From Gigaspora rosea (taxonomy: Eukaryota > Glomeromycota > Glomeromycetes > Diversisporales > Gigasporaceae): a stretch of 64,000 nt of DNA. The DNA lies in the NCBI GenBank assembly GCA_003550325.1, contig QKWP01000121.1, positions 116,481 through 180,480 on the forward strand. Reading direction: 5' to 3'. Under the pieces are notes generated by a model. It did not search any database, was not told the origin of the DNA, and was given only the letters and a program-made list of their open reading frames with translations. Below are positions 22,075 through 31,655 of the stretch, one piece after another. Position numbers and translations under genes: made by a program. Position 1 is the first letter of the stretch, and every line of letters begins with the position of its first letter.

Positions 22075-22311
22075 TAGGGTTTCTCAAATTCAAATCAAAT
22101 CAAATATTGGATCAATTTGAGTTTGATCAAATCAAATTAACCCTGATTTGAATTTGATTTGATTCAAATATTTAAATTTGAATTTGATTTGAATTTGAAT
22201 TTTTAATAGTAATTTTCAAATCAAATCAAATTTGGTCATATTTGAATTTGATCAAATCAAATATAATCAAATTTGAATTTGAATTTGGTCAAATCAAATT
22301 GCAGAACCCTA
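22075..22311. mobile_element. hAT-like MITE, TTTGA-rich (in the Tigger gene)
   Basis: It begins TAGGGTTTCTCAAATTC and ends TTGCAGAACCCTA. An exact 8-bp TSD, TTTATAGT, lies at 22067-22074 and 22312-22319. The 237-bp body is nearly all TTTGAAT/CAAATC words and is strongly self-complementary. Tigger coding sequence resumes on both sides. Confidence 0.92.
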
Positions 22312-22699
22312 TTTATAGTATACAAAATAGGTATGCAAGCCTTTTCTTTTTGTGCCCAGAGAGTTTAAAACATGCCAAGGTTTTTGAAAATTTCATTTTT
22401 CAAAAAAAGACCTATTTCATCACCATTTTAAATATCTTCAAAATCATAAATAGAAAGGATTTGCTATAAAGCAATATGATTATTGGCAATCGATTTAGCA
22501 GAAGGTATGCTTGCTTTTTCAACTTGCTTTTTAAATTGGCAAAGCCCATTTCATTTTTTAAACCCATTTAACCAACCTTCTAATTGGTTAAAATTATTAA
22601 TATTTGTCGCAGATTATCATAAAATCCACGTGATCCGTAATCAATCCATAACCATGCACTGATCCAAATTCTGATCTAAAACTATGTCGCCGAGCTGTT

Positions 22700-22875
22700 A
22701 GGGTTAGGGTGGGTTTGGGACTTGCTATTTGTTAGTATTAGGTTAGGGTTTGGGACTTAGGCTTCGGGTGCTTGTTCGATTTTTCTTTTTTAGCTTGGAT
22801 TTAGACTTGTTTTGATTTTTTTTTTTTTAGCTTTACGGTTTGGGACTTTTTCAGGTGCTCGTTTTGATTTTTTTT
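22700..22875 (+). repeat. Telomere-like and GGTTTGGGACTT repeats
   Basis: GTTAGGGTTAGGGTGGG and TTAGGTTAGGG are followed by two copies of a unit starting GGTTTGGGACTT and ending GATTTTT (near 22747 and 22837). They lie just inside the left TIR of the Ginger-like element and run up to the gap. Confidence 0.55.
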
Positions 22876-22884
22876 TTTTTTTTT

Positions 22885-22932
22885 NNNNNNNNNNNNNNNN
22901 NNNNNNNNNNNNNNNNNNNNNNNNNNNNNNNN
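22885..22932. other. Assembly gap (48 N)
   Basis: The gap is preceded by about 16 T and followed by about 15 A, so an unresolved inverted homopolymer is likely. The true size is unknown. Confidence 0.95.
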
Positions 22933-23459
22933 AAAAAAAAAAAAAAAGACGTTCTAAAAGATGTTCTAAAAATACCTGATTTATTTTTTTTTTTAGAAAA
23001 CTCCTGCCTCAAAGTAACCAATTTTTTTTGTTTTTGATTTTTTTTTCTAGAAAACATCCCATCTCAAAAACCCGTTTTTTTATTTTTTTTTTTAAAAAAA
23101 AAAAAATCAAAAAAAAAAGGTTTTGCCCACTACCCACATATTTACGATTTATTTTGTATGACCTTAACTTGCTTAAAGGAAACACAAATATCTTTGCCAT
23201 TCATTTCAACAACAGCTATTCGATTGTTGGATATAAGTGATTTAAATACTCCTCGCTGGGAAAAGGTTGGTTGTAACTTCCTTTTTCTAGTTTGTGGATT
23301 CATATCATGGTCTGGCGCAATGGCAATTGTAGCCCGGCTTCAATCGTGTTATTTGCCGGTTTTTTTCTATATACACTTCCTTGCCAATATATCCTTGCAC
23401 GATATTTTTCAAGTGATTTGTTCACAAATTCTTGGAGCTCTAGCATTTGTGAAATACGG

Positions 23460-23585
23460 TTTTTAACAGCAACAGCCTGGGAAGTGGTAGGTTCGGTAGT
23501 AATAGGTTCGGTAGTAGTGGGTTCAGTAGTAGTAGGTTCAGTAGTGGTTGTTTCGATAGTAGTAGTCTCGGTGGTTGTAACTTCT
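23460..23585 (-). repeat. Thr/Glu/Pro-coding microsatellite
   Basis: On the minus strand about eight near-copies of a 15-base unit encode TTTEP/TTTIE-type repeats. They are in the same frame as downstream residues LELQEFVNKSLEKY within the integrase-bearing element, so they probably encoded a flexible linker. Confidence 0.65.
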
Positions 23586-23680
23586 TCTAATTCATCTATT
23601 AGAAAAAAAGAAAAATAATCATTTAGTATGTTAATTCTAAAAGCTAATTTAAAGAAAAAAAAATTAAAATCTAATCGGAA

Positions 23681-23752
23681 TAATGTGCAGGGGCATTATT
23701 TTAAATTTTGGCCGAAGGCCAAAATTTGAAATTATGCCCCTGCACGTTATTT
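23681..23752. repeat. Near-perfect 30-bp-arm hairpin
   Basis: GTGCAGGGGCATTATTT and AAATTTTGGCC fold around a GAA loop onto GGCCAAAATTT and AAATTATGCCCCTGCAC, with only a few mismatches in 30 pairs. It lies beside telomere-like repeats and may be a tiny foldback insertion. Confidence 0.85.
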
Positions 23753-23764
23753 CACAAAAATATA

Positions 23765-23890
23765 GTTAACTCTAACTCTACTCATTCTAACCCTAAACCT
23801 ACTAGTTCTAACCCTAACCCTACTAGTTCTAACCCTACTCGTTCTAATCCTAATCCTACTCGTTTTTAACTTTCTAACCCTATCTTAACA
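23765..23890 (-). repeat. Degenerate telomere-like array
   Basis: TCTAACCCTA, CCTACTAGTTCTAACC and CTACTCGTTCTAACC units repeat about nine times. On the minus strand they are TTAGGG-like with a 10-15 base spacing. Confidence 0.65.
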
Positions 23891-24894
23891 AGGAATGTAA
23901 ACAAACCGGTTGTGCTAGGAGTATCATAGACGCAATGCATTTTTCAACTAAAAAGTACTTCGTGTGGCATACGGCTATGTGCTGTGTGCACTGTCGAATT
24001 ATACAACGTGACGAATACATCAATTACATTAATTCAGTCTTTTCTTTGCAGTCGATTGTTTTGATCCCAAAGTAGCTTCGTAAAACCACAGCCCACAGTC
24101 TGATTAAGCCACTCGATTTGTCCTTGTGACTGTGGATACCGAGGCTGATCGTGCTTAATTTTAATGTTCATGGTCCTACAAATTTGTGTGATTACATTTG
24201 CAACAAATTCCTTACCATTATTACTTTGAAGGGTTGTAGGGGGGCCAAGGATCTTTAAAACATTCTTAAGAAGATGTACTGCGACCGTTCCTGCTTCCTT
24301 ATTTTTCATCAGGACTGCAACAAGAAATTTAGAGAACAAGCAAACACATGTAAGCAGCTACAAAAAACCTTTGTTCTCTTTAGCAAAATCGTGAAAATCG
24401 ACTAAGTCGATTTGTACATGCTTCCAAGGGCCCAAGGCCACTACAGATACTATGTTAGTTTTTTCTTAGATAGAGGTGTTTATAGCACAGGTAGAACATT
24501 CGTTGACGTATAGTTTTACCTTTTCTTGAGTGATCCCGACATGCTTTTCTAAAATCGTGAAAAAAGTTTTATAATATTCACAGTGATTTGCTTGGTCGTG
24601 AAAACGTTCCAAAATTAAAGCATGCATTTCTATTTCGTATTTGGGAACTACATGGCGTTTTTCAGACTTAACTACACTATTCTTTACCACGGGCTTAGTG
24701 TAAAGAATTCCATTTTCATTGACTTCAAAATTCTTGTAGTGGCGAACAAAGTTGGAACGTACGGTTGGGGTAATAGGGCTCTTTAGAATGCTATCCAGGA
24801 AAGTTCCTGAACAAATATATTCAACTATCGCCTGATACTCTTCTACTGTCTCGGGAATTTTGGGAATTAGCGCCATGTAAAAAAAAAAAACAAA

Positions 24895-25080
24895 GTTTTT
24901 TTTTCCTGAGCGGCGGTGGGCGTTGTTTTCTTGGGTAGATGGTGGGTGTTGCTTTTTTTGGGTGGGTGGTGGGTGCTATCTTTTCTTGGACAAACGTTGT
25001 TTTTCTTGGGTGGGTGTGTGGGCATGTTTTTCTTGAGTGACATTGTTTTTCTTGGATGGATTTTCTTGTTGCTTTTAGAA
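24895..25080 (+). repeat. G/T-rich minisatellite
   Basis: About six imperfect copies of a 26-32 base unit built on TTTTCTTGGGTGGGTGG and GGGTGTTG lie between the integrase start and the right TIR of the Ginger-like element. Confidence 0.65.
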
Positions 25081-25559
25081 GAAAAAAAAACCAATTCGAT
25101 TGTTTTTTTTTTTGATAATCAAGTTACATGATCTGATTTTATCAACAGGTTGATTACGTCCTGAATTTGGATCAGTGCACGGTTACAAGTCGATTACGGA
25201 TCATGTGGATTTCACAATAATCCGCGACAATATTTAATTTTTCAGCAAAAAACTTTGGAGAATTGCACTGTCAATATCTTAATTCATAATCAATGCATTA
25301 TTGACCCAAAGACTAAATGTATTTTCTAACTCTGACTATTTTGAATCTCGAAATATTTATTCTTCTTTCTTCATCCAAAATTGCAAGCCAACAATTTTTT
25401 TTATTTAAAATATTGGTTATAGTTGATTTTCCAATACTATATTGTTTTGCTAATTCAACATTACTAATAAGTAGGTTTTTTTGCTTTTGTTTACAAAGAT
25501 CTTGCTTTTGCATGGCTATAAAACTAACACATTTATGAACAAACATAATCAAATATAAT

Positions 25560-26690
25560 TTTTGATAGGGTAAGTATTTAAAAAAATTTTTATTAGAGCT
25601 ATATAATGATTTTTAACAATATATAAAAGCTTTTTTTCTTATGATTAAAATTTTTTTTATTTTATATTTAATCATTCTTGGTCATATTGGGCAAGGAACA
25701 CAAATGACAAACTATTAGCACTATGTATTATATTATTTGAAAAAGTTCTTTATTTTCTTTTTTTTATTTTTTATTTATTTTATTTATTTTATTATTTTAA
25801 TTTTTATTAACCTTTAATAGCTACTATAAAGGTTCAAATAAAGCAGTAGTACCAAAACACATTATGAAATAAGATAAAATTGAATTACATATTGATCTCT
25901 TTTTTTTCATTTTTACTTTAGTAGAATTTAGGTATAAAATCTGAGTAATTAATATAGTATTGTTTTGCTTAAAGATAACTATTTAAAGTTGCAACTTCAG
26001 ATGCTTGAGTTGCACTGAAGTTATATTGAACTGAAGTTAGCACCTAAAATTAAATTTTTAATATAAATAATTTGGGCAAGTACAACTTTAGATACAATAT
26101 TAAGCAAATAATAGCTTTAAAGAAGACAATATTATAATTGTTAGAATTGCTTCTATTAGAGTTATATGCAATTATTTAAACAGAAAAACTACATTTAATC
26201 TGAAAAAATCAGGTAGTAATTAAAATGAAAAATTGATTTCTCAGAAAAGTATAACTCAAAAATTTAACTTTACCTTTTTTAAAAATTTATCAAAAATAAA
26301 TGTAATTAGGTATTTTCTATGACTTAATTTTTGGGCTATCTATTATTAAAACATATATATCAATATGTATACATTGCTTTATATAATCACTTTATTCATA
26401 CCAAAAAACCTGTCATTAACATGATATGTATGCAATGTACAGTATAATTTATGCCTTTTTTATTTTTAGTACTCTATAAATATGCTTTAACTAAATTGAT
26501 ATTGTGATTGTTAAAGCCCAGTATATGAAATCGCATAGACATAAAGCTAATATGTAATATGATGTAATAGTATATAGGTTGTGTTCATTTAATGTTATAC
26601 TCATTATGATATAATTTATAGTATAACTTTTTCAAACCAATTTTGCCAAAATTGATAACCTGTAATAACTGATAAATTAATTTAAACTAA
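25560..26690. other. AT-rich spacer
   Basis: More than 1.1 kb of AT-rich DNA with T and A tracts. I see no gene, array or terminal repeat. Confidence 0.4.
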
Positions 26691-26699
26691 TCAAACAAA

Positions 26700-26785
26700 T
26701 TAAATGAAAAAAAAAGAAAAAAAAAGAGAAAAAGAGAAAAAGAGAAAAAAAGAAAGAGAGTAAAGAGTAAAAAGTAAAAATAGTG
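26700..26785 (+). repeat. Purine (A/G) tract
   Basis: About 85 bases of AAAAAGAGAAAAAGAG-type sequence, a simple repeat. Confidence 0.8.
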
Positions 26786-26901
26786 TAAAGTAGCTTTTTT
26801 TTTTTTTTAAAGTTTTTTTTTTTTTAAGATTTTTTTTTCCTAAGCCAATTTTTTATAATTTGTTTTTTTTTAATATTTTTATATATTTTGTATATATTCT
26901 G

Positions 26902-27182
26902 TAGGGTTCCGCAATTTGATTTGATTTTCAAATATTTGAATCAAATATTTGATCAAATTCAAATTCAAATTTGACTATATTTGATTTGATCAAATTCAAA
27001 TATGGCCAAATTTGATTTGATTTGACAAATATTTGATTTTATTTGAAAAATACAGTACTATTAAAAATTCAAATTCAAATCAAATTCAAATTCAAATATT
27101 TGAATCAAATCAAATTCAAATCAGGGTCAATTTGATTTGATCAAATTCAAATTGATCCAATATTTGATTTGATTTGAATTTC
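26902..27182. mobile_element. hAT-like MITE, TTTGA-rich, second copy
   Basis: It starts TAGGGTTCCGCAATTTG and runs as the inverse orientation of the 237-bp element at 22075, sharing the AGGGTCAATTTGATTTG block. The far end is worn or lost, so no TSD could be read. Confidence 0.75.
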
Positions 27183-27297
27183 CTTAATATACTATATGTA
27201 CTAGCTCAGATGTAGCATAGCAAATTTATTATAAAGTTCAGTATATCCAATATAAATAAATATAGATTATTTGTTCTGAACTTTTAATACATTAGAG

Positions 27298-27549
27298 CAG
27301 TGTTGTCACTTGGACGTGTCCATACTATGTTTTTTGTCCAACGTCCAAGATTGTCCAAAATCGTCCAAGCCTATGTCCTATGTTTAACTAATCAATAAAG
27401 TAATTTAAAAAAATATATAATTATATATTTTTTTAGGTGCTGGACTCATTGGTAAAAAAATTAAAATAGATTATTTTAATAAAATTTTAAGTAATTTTAA
27501 TTTGAAAAAATGTCCAAAATGTCCAAAAAATGTCCAAGTGACAACACTG
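27298..27549. mobile_element. hAT-like MITE (CAGTGTTGTCACTTGGAC ends)
   Basis: CAGTGTTGTCACTTGGAC is exactly inverted at the right end. An exact 8-bp TSD, CATTAGAG, lies at 27290-27297 and 27550-27557. The body has repeated TGTCCAA words. It is the best-preserved member of the CAGTRTTGT family here. Confidence 0.93.
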
Positions 27550-28497
27550 CATTAGAGGAGCACCATTTATCATCTGATTTTTTGCTACTAAGAGGCTACC
27601 CCCACCTGATCGTCAAATACTGCGATTTAATTGGCTAAAATTATTAAAATTTTTAAAAATTTTTAAAATTTAACACTAAATTACTTTTGAACTAGTGATC
27701 CATTTTGGATGATTTTACTACCAAAATTTTCATCTCAATGAGATAATTCCAACAAGTCCAAAATCATCAAAATCCAATCACAGGACCCCAAGATCATTAT
27801 AGATTTGTCTGTTTTAATTATATTATTTTCGTATATATTAAAAATTATTATTAAAGATATTATAAACTTTAATATTAAATAACTCTTGAACCAGTGATCT
27901 ATTTTGATGATTTTACTACCAAAATGCTTGTCTCAATGAGATAATTCTAATGAACCTAAAATCGTTAAATTCTGATCATGGGATCCAGAGATTATTATAA
28001 ATTTGTATTATTTTTAATAGATTATATTAAAATACACAAATCTATAATGATCTCGGATCCTATAATCAGAATTTAACAATTTTAGGTTCATTAGAATCGT
28101 CTCATTAAGACAAGCATTTTAGTAGTAAAATCATCCAAAACGGATCCTGGTTCAAGAGTTATTTAATATTAAAGTTTATAATATCTTTAATAATAATTTT
28201 TAATATATACAAAAATAATATAATTAAAGCAGACAAATTTATAACGATCTTGGGTCCTGTGATTTGATTTTGATAACTTTAGGCTCTTTGGAATTATCTC
28301 ATTAAAATGAACATTTTGGTAGTAAAATTATCCAAAACGGATCACTGGTTCAAAAGTTATTTAATGTTAAATTTTAAAAATTTTTAAAAATTTTAATAAT
28401 TTTAGCTAATCAAAAGTTATTTGCTATTAGAACCTGATAATTTTCTGACCCTCCCCCTACTCTAAAAATCAGATAATAAATGGCGCTCCCCTTATAG
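27547..28497. repeat. Foldback element with two modules per arm
   Basis: The ends AGGAGCACCATTTAT and ATAAATGGCGCTCCCCTTA are inverse, followed by CATCTGATTTTT and its mirror. Centred near 28025, each arm has two modules. GGATGATTTTACTACCA lies at 27707, a variant at 27905, and inverted copies at 28121 and 28318. Each module also carries CAATGAGATAATTC and a GGATCC/GGACCC block. The arms differ by roughly 10-15 percent by eye. It abuts the previous MITE. Confidence 0.85.
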
Positions 28498-28714
28498 CCA
28501 GGATTTAGTATATCAAGGTTCATTATAATGAGAGACAACTATATACTTTTAATATTAATTTTTTATGGAAAAACTAAAATGGCGACCTGTCGCTATAGAG
28601 ACCCCTATATCATCACCCAATCATTTTTCAGATTGGCGATCATATAAATAATTTTTTTATTTTTGTTTTATTGTATTTATTTATTTTTTTTATTTATTAA
28701 CGTTTATTTTTTTT

Positions 28715-28815
28715 GGAGCGTCGCTAGAGCTGTCGTTGGAGCCACCGCTGAAGCTTTTGTTGGAGCCGTCGTTGGAGTCGTCGTTGGAGTCATCGTTAGG
28801 AGCAGTAGCTAGAGC
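28715..28815 (+). repeat. GTCGTTGGAGCC minisatellite
   Basis: About seven units of 12-15 bases such as GTCGTTGGAGTC. On the minus strand they read as SNDDSND-type or TPTTTP-type peptides. A related array lies at 60415-60545. Confidence 0.7.
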
Positions 28816-29260
28816 TGCCATAGTAGGAGCATAAAGTCGTGTTTAAATCAATCAGTGGATTTCTCACAATTTGGTAGGTTGTTTTTTTCCATTAAGCAAG
28901 TTCTTCGTCATTTTTTAGTGAGTCATTTAATAGTTTTCGTCAGTTTTTGGTAGGTTTTTCTATAAGCTCTTGTCATTTTCGGTAGGTTTACTCAGGGTTC
29001 TTCATCATTTTTTTGTGGGTTTCTTGGTGTTCATTCACTTAGTAAGTTCTTCATCAGTTTTTGTAGATTTATTCAGAGTCTTTTGTCAGTTTTCTTTCGG
29101 CAAATTCGTTGTTTTTTGGTGTATAGGTTTGCCGTTTTTAGTGGTAAGTTCTTTTATCGTTTCTTGGTGGATTCTTCCAGTAAGATTTTTTTTGTTTTTG
29201 GTCAAATCGTTTTTCATTTGCTAACGTGTTTCTGCTGATTTTTTGTCAGTAGGTCTTCAA
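28816..29260 (+). repeat. Weakly periodic T-rich repeats
   Basis: Variants of TTCTTCGTCAGTTTTTGG and TAGGTTTATTCAG recur about every 45 bases. They appear to lead into the stronger array that follows. Confidence 0.4.
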
Positions 29261-29317
29261 ATTATTCTTTCGTTTTCTGCTTCTTTTACTGTTTTAGTCG
29301 CTTTCTTTTTTCTTGAT

Positions 29318-29605
29318 CCGTTTTCTTTCTTCTTTTCTTCTCTTGTCGTCCTATTTTCTTTCTTTTTTTCTTCTCTTGTCGACTCTTTTTTTTCTTCTTT
29401 TTTTCTCTTGTCATCATGTTTTCTTTCTTCTTTTCTTTTTTTGTTATTCTATTTTCTTTCTTCTTTTCTTCTCTTGTTGTCCTGTTTTCTTTCTTCTTTT
29501 CTTCTGGTTTTCTTGTCATCCTGTTTTCTTTCTTCTTTCTTCTTTTGTTGTTCTGTTTTCTTTCTTCTTTTTTTCTGGTTTTCTTGTCTTCTCGTTTCCT
29601 TTTCA
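29318..29605. repeat. 33-39 bp pyrimidine-rich minisatellite
   Basis: About eight tandem copies of a unit starting TTTTCTTTCTTCTTTTC and ending TTGTCGTCCTG. One strand is almost pure purine. The minus strand is open for 106 codons of Lys/Glu/Arg/Asn repeats (ENRxTR-KKK), which I treat as a by-product of the array. Confidence 0.85.
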
Positions 29606-29732
29606 TCCTATTAGTTTTACAAAAAAAAAATTAAGTTAATTAAATTAAAAAAAAATAAACTTGAAACTGGTTTTTTTTATATATTAAAAACCTGCCTTTT
29701 TAATAAAAAAATAAAAAAAATAAAATTAAAGA

Positions 29733-30125
29733 AATTTAATTGATAATCCGTTTCCAAATGAGGGAACCATATATAACCATATATAGTAAATTGTGACGCA
29801 CATGACTATGAGATTTACTATAGTCAAAAATGCTATTTTACATAAACAATAGTAGGTTTACATTAGTCGGCAAATCATTTTATACCAATATCTCTGCAAC
29901 TACTAAACAGAATTTAATGATATTACTATATTAAAATCAGAAAATAATGCTCTACAAGATTACTTAGAAATTGAAGATATATTTTACTTAGTAGAAAAAT
30001 GACTTCACTTTGTCGTGAAGTGGCATTTGTGGCTTAGCAATTTTATATAGTAAATCATATAGATCTGCGTATCGCAATTTACTATGTATGGCTCTCTCTT
30101 TGGAAACAGATTATCAATTAAACTT
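29733..30125. repeat. Foldback-type TIR element
   Basis: Ends TTAATTGATAATCCGTTTCC and GGAAACAGATTATCAATTAA are inverse, with a further inner pair around GTAAATTGTGA/TCGCAATTTAC. The middle carries a diverged foldback module (TTAATGATATTACTATA). The terminal TTAATTGATAATC is shared with the neighbours at 7802 and 30785. Confidence 0.7.
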
Positions 30126-30149
30126 GGAACCAGCTTTCTTTTTTTTATA

Positions 30150-30830
30150 AATTTTTTTAATAATATTTTTCGTTTAATAACTTAAATTTTTTTAATAATT
30201 TTTTTCGTTGTACTTAAATTTTTTTAATAATTTTTTTCGTTGTACTTAAATTTTTTTAATTACTGATCCGGATAAGATCTGCAGAATTTTTATATTAGAA
30301 TTTGGGGCAAATTACTATGATTTTTATTATATACTGGAATCTGATGTCGGTTCAATGAAAAATATTTTTTTATTAAGTTAATAACTCATGTCAATTAATT
30401 GAAAGTTGTAGAGCTCACTAAGACGCATCTAATGGTAGTTAGATCATTCAAATCGGCCCGGTGTAAGCTGAGATATTGCTAAAAAACGATTGGCTGACTA
30501 TATAAAATTCCATGTAAACAAACTAAAAATTTTATATAGTTAGACAATCGTTTTTTAGCGATATTTCAGCGTATACTGGGCTGATTTGAATGATTTAACC
30601 ACCATTAAATGCGCATTAGTGAGCTCAATTAATTGATACGAGCTGTTAACTTAATAAAAAAATACTTTTTATTGGACTGACGTCAGATTCCAGCATACAA
30701 TAAAAATTTATATTGTACTTATCCCCAAAATTTACTATTGTCCCAATATGGCAATATTGCCGATCTTATCCGGATTATCAATTAATAATTTTTTTCGTTG
30801 TACTTAAATTTTTTTAATAATTTTTTTCAA
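30150..30830 (+). repeat. 33-bp tandem array split by a foldback
   Basis: TTCGTTGTACTTAAATTTTT-type units repeat three times before 30262 and resume for one and a half units after 30781. The foldback at 30262-30785 therefore inserted into the array. Confidence 0.75.
30262..30785. repeat. Foldback element
   Basis: Ends carry GATCCGGATAAGATC and GATCTTATCCGGATT. Arms meet near 30522, with inner blocks ATTGGCTGACTATATAAA and GGCCGATTT-like sequence. The module GAATGATTTAACCACCA lies at 30588 and its inverse near 30433. There is one module per arm. Target is the tandem array around it, with TAA/TTA at the edges. Confidence 0.85.
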
Positions 30831-30838
30831 GTATATGT

Positions 30839-30921
30839 GATCGACCAATCGAATTCGATCACGTGCATCACATGTTCATTTGAGCACGTGATGCATGTGA
30901 TCGAATTCGATTGGTTGATCA
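30839..30921. repeat. 36-bp-arm hairpin
   Basis: GATCGACCAATCGAATTCG followed by ATCACGTGCATCAC is inverted almost perfectly around a loop of about 10 bases near 30880. No flanking duplication is evident. Confidence 0.85.
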
Positions 30922-30981
30922 TGGGGTTGCTATAAAATAACACTCATTTTTCATAATATAATATTTAATTTATATAATAAT

Positions 30982-31627
30982 AATAGGGAATAGAAATTTG
31001 GCACACCCGCGACATGTTGCACCCCAATTCGGCCAATCAAATCGCACGATTTTGTAGGCAAAAAATTTTATTTTTTAAAAATACAAAATTTTACTAGTAA
31101 AATGTAAAAATAAATAAGTGATATCAAAGCATATAGTGTAAAATTTTATTCTGAACAACTTTTTCTAAGGTATAAAGATAGATTATCTTAGTAAAAAAAA
31201 ACGTTTTATAAGAAAAAATCAAAAATTTCCATCGTTAGTACATATAAAGCTTTTTTTTACTAATTTAAATCTATCTTTACGTTTAAGTATTATATGTAAA
31301 ATTCTACGCTAAACAATTTTTTTTAAGTTAAAAAGGTAGATTGTTTTAGTAAAAAAAAAAGTTTTATATGTGCTAACTTTGGAAATTTTTAATTTTTCTT
31401 ATAAAACGGTTTTTTTACTAAGACAATCTATCTTGATGACTTAGAAAAGGTTGTTTAGAATAAAATTTTACATTATATAGTATGCTATTTTATATAAATT
31501 TTACACTTTATTATGTAAAATTTTTAATTTTTAAAAAACATAATTTTTTGTCTATAAAATCGCGCGATTTGATTGGCCAAACCAGGGGTGCGACATGTCG
31601 CGAGTGCAAAAAATTTATTTTCCTATA
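30982..31627. repeat. Foldback element with two modules per arm
   Basis: Outer ends include GCGACATGTTGCACCCC and GGGGTGCGACATGTCGC, next to GGCCAATCAAATCG and its mirror. Inner blocks GATAGATTATCTTAGTAAA and GTTTTATAAGAAAAA appear as four copies, two per arm. It is non-coding. Confidence 0.85.
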
Positions 31628-31655
31628 ATAATATTTAAATTTGTATAATATAATA

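Larger units (their letters stand above)
22605..25229 (-). mobile_element. Ginger-like TIR element with a gypsy-type integrase (broken)
   Basis: The ends are inverted repeats of about 75 bases, TGTCGCAGATTATC on the left and GATAATCCGCGACA-like on the right (one or two mismatches). They are flanked by a 5-bp TSD, ATATT (22600-22604 and 25230-25234). It lies inside the Tigger gene. On the minus strand it holds an integrase related to those of gypsy LTR elements: a zinc-binding HHCC-type region, the integrase core and a C-terminal region. No reverse transcriptase, gag or LTR is visible. TIRs plus a gypsy-like integrase and a 4-5 bp TSD are the hallmarks of Ginger DNA transposons. The element is a broken copy with several breaks and contains a short assembly gap and internal repeats. 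Confidence 0.75.
21031..25552 (-). pseudogene. Tigger/pogo (CENP-B-like) transposase gene, split by three insertions
   Basis: Read on the minus strand from a Met at 25552 to a stop at 21031-21033. Removing the three inserted elements leaves about 1.45 kb, or 480 codons, the usual Tigger length. The N-terminal helix-turn-helix has LAKQYSIGKSTITNILNKK (about 25470). The second DNA-binding helix region includes LEGWLNGFKK (about 22575). The DDD catalytic series is visible: NGDEIGLF (about 22415), IIFLVDYAL (about 21690) and PCDLGIIHSFK (about 21570). The C-terminus is acidic with EDNEIEDGL and ends ELDDYFINLKF. The enzyme would cut and paste its own DNA. In-frame stops and a few frame changes kill it. 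No terminal inverted repeats were found, but a small pogo-type element at 39552-39723 shows the family was mobile here. Identification is by motif recall. Confidence 0.9.

Noticed and set aside
23009-23240. Short ORFs on both strands around poly-T/poly-A runs
   Set aside because: Homopolymer artefacts, partly read through N.
24034-24876. LTR retrotransposon
   Set aside because: No LTR, gag or RT is visible and the integrase lies between inverted repeats with a TSD, so a Ginger-like fossil fits better.
29318-29605. CRISPR array
   Set aside because: Units are contiguous and variable, with no spacer-repeat alternation; the DNA is eukaryotic.
29286-29639. Lys/Glu-rich and Phe/Ser-rich proteins on both strands
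   Set aside because: Both readings are by-products of the pyrimidine minisatellite.
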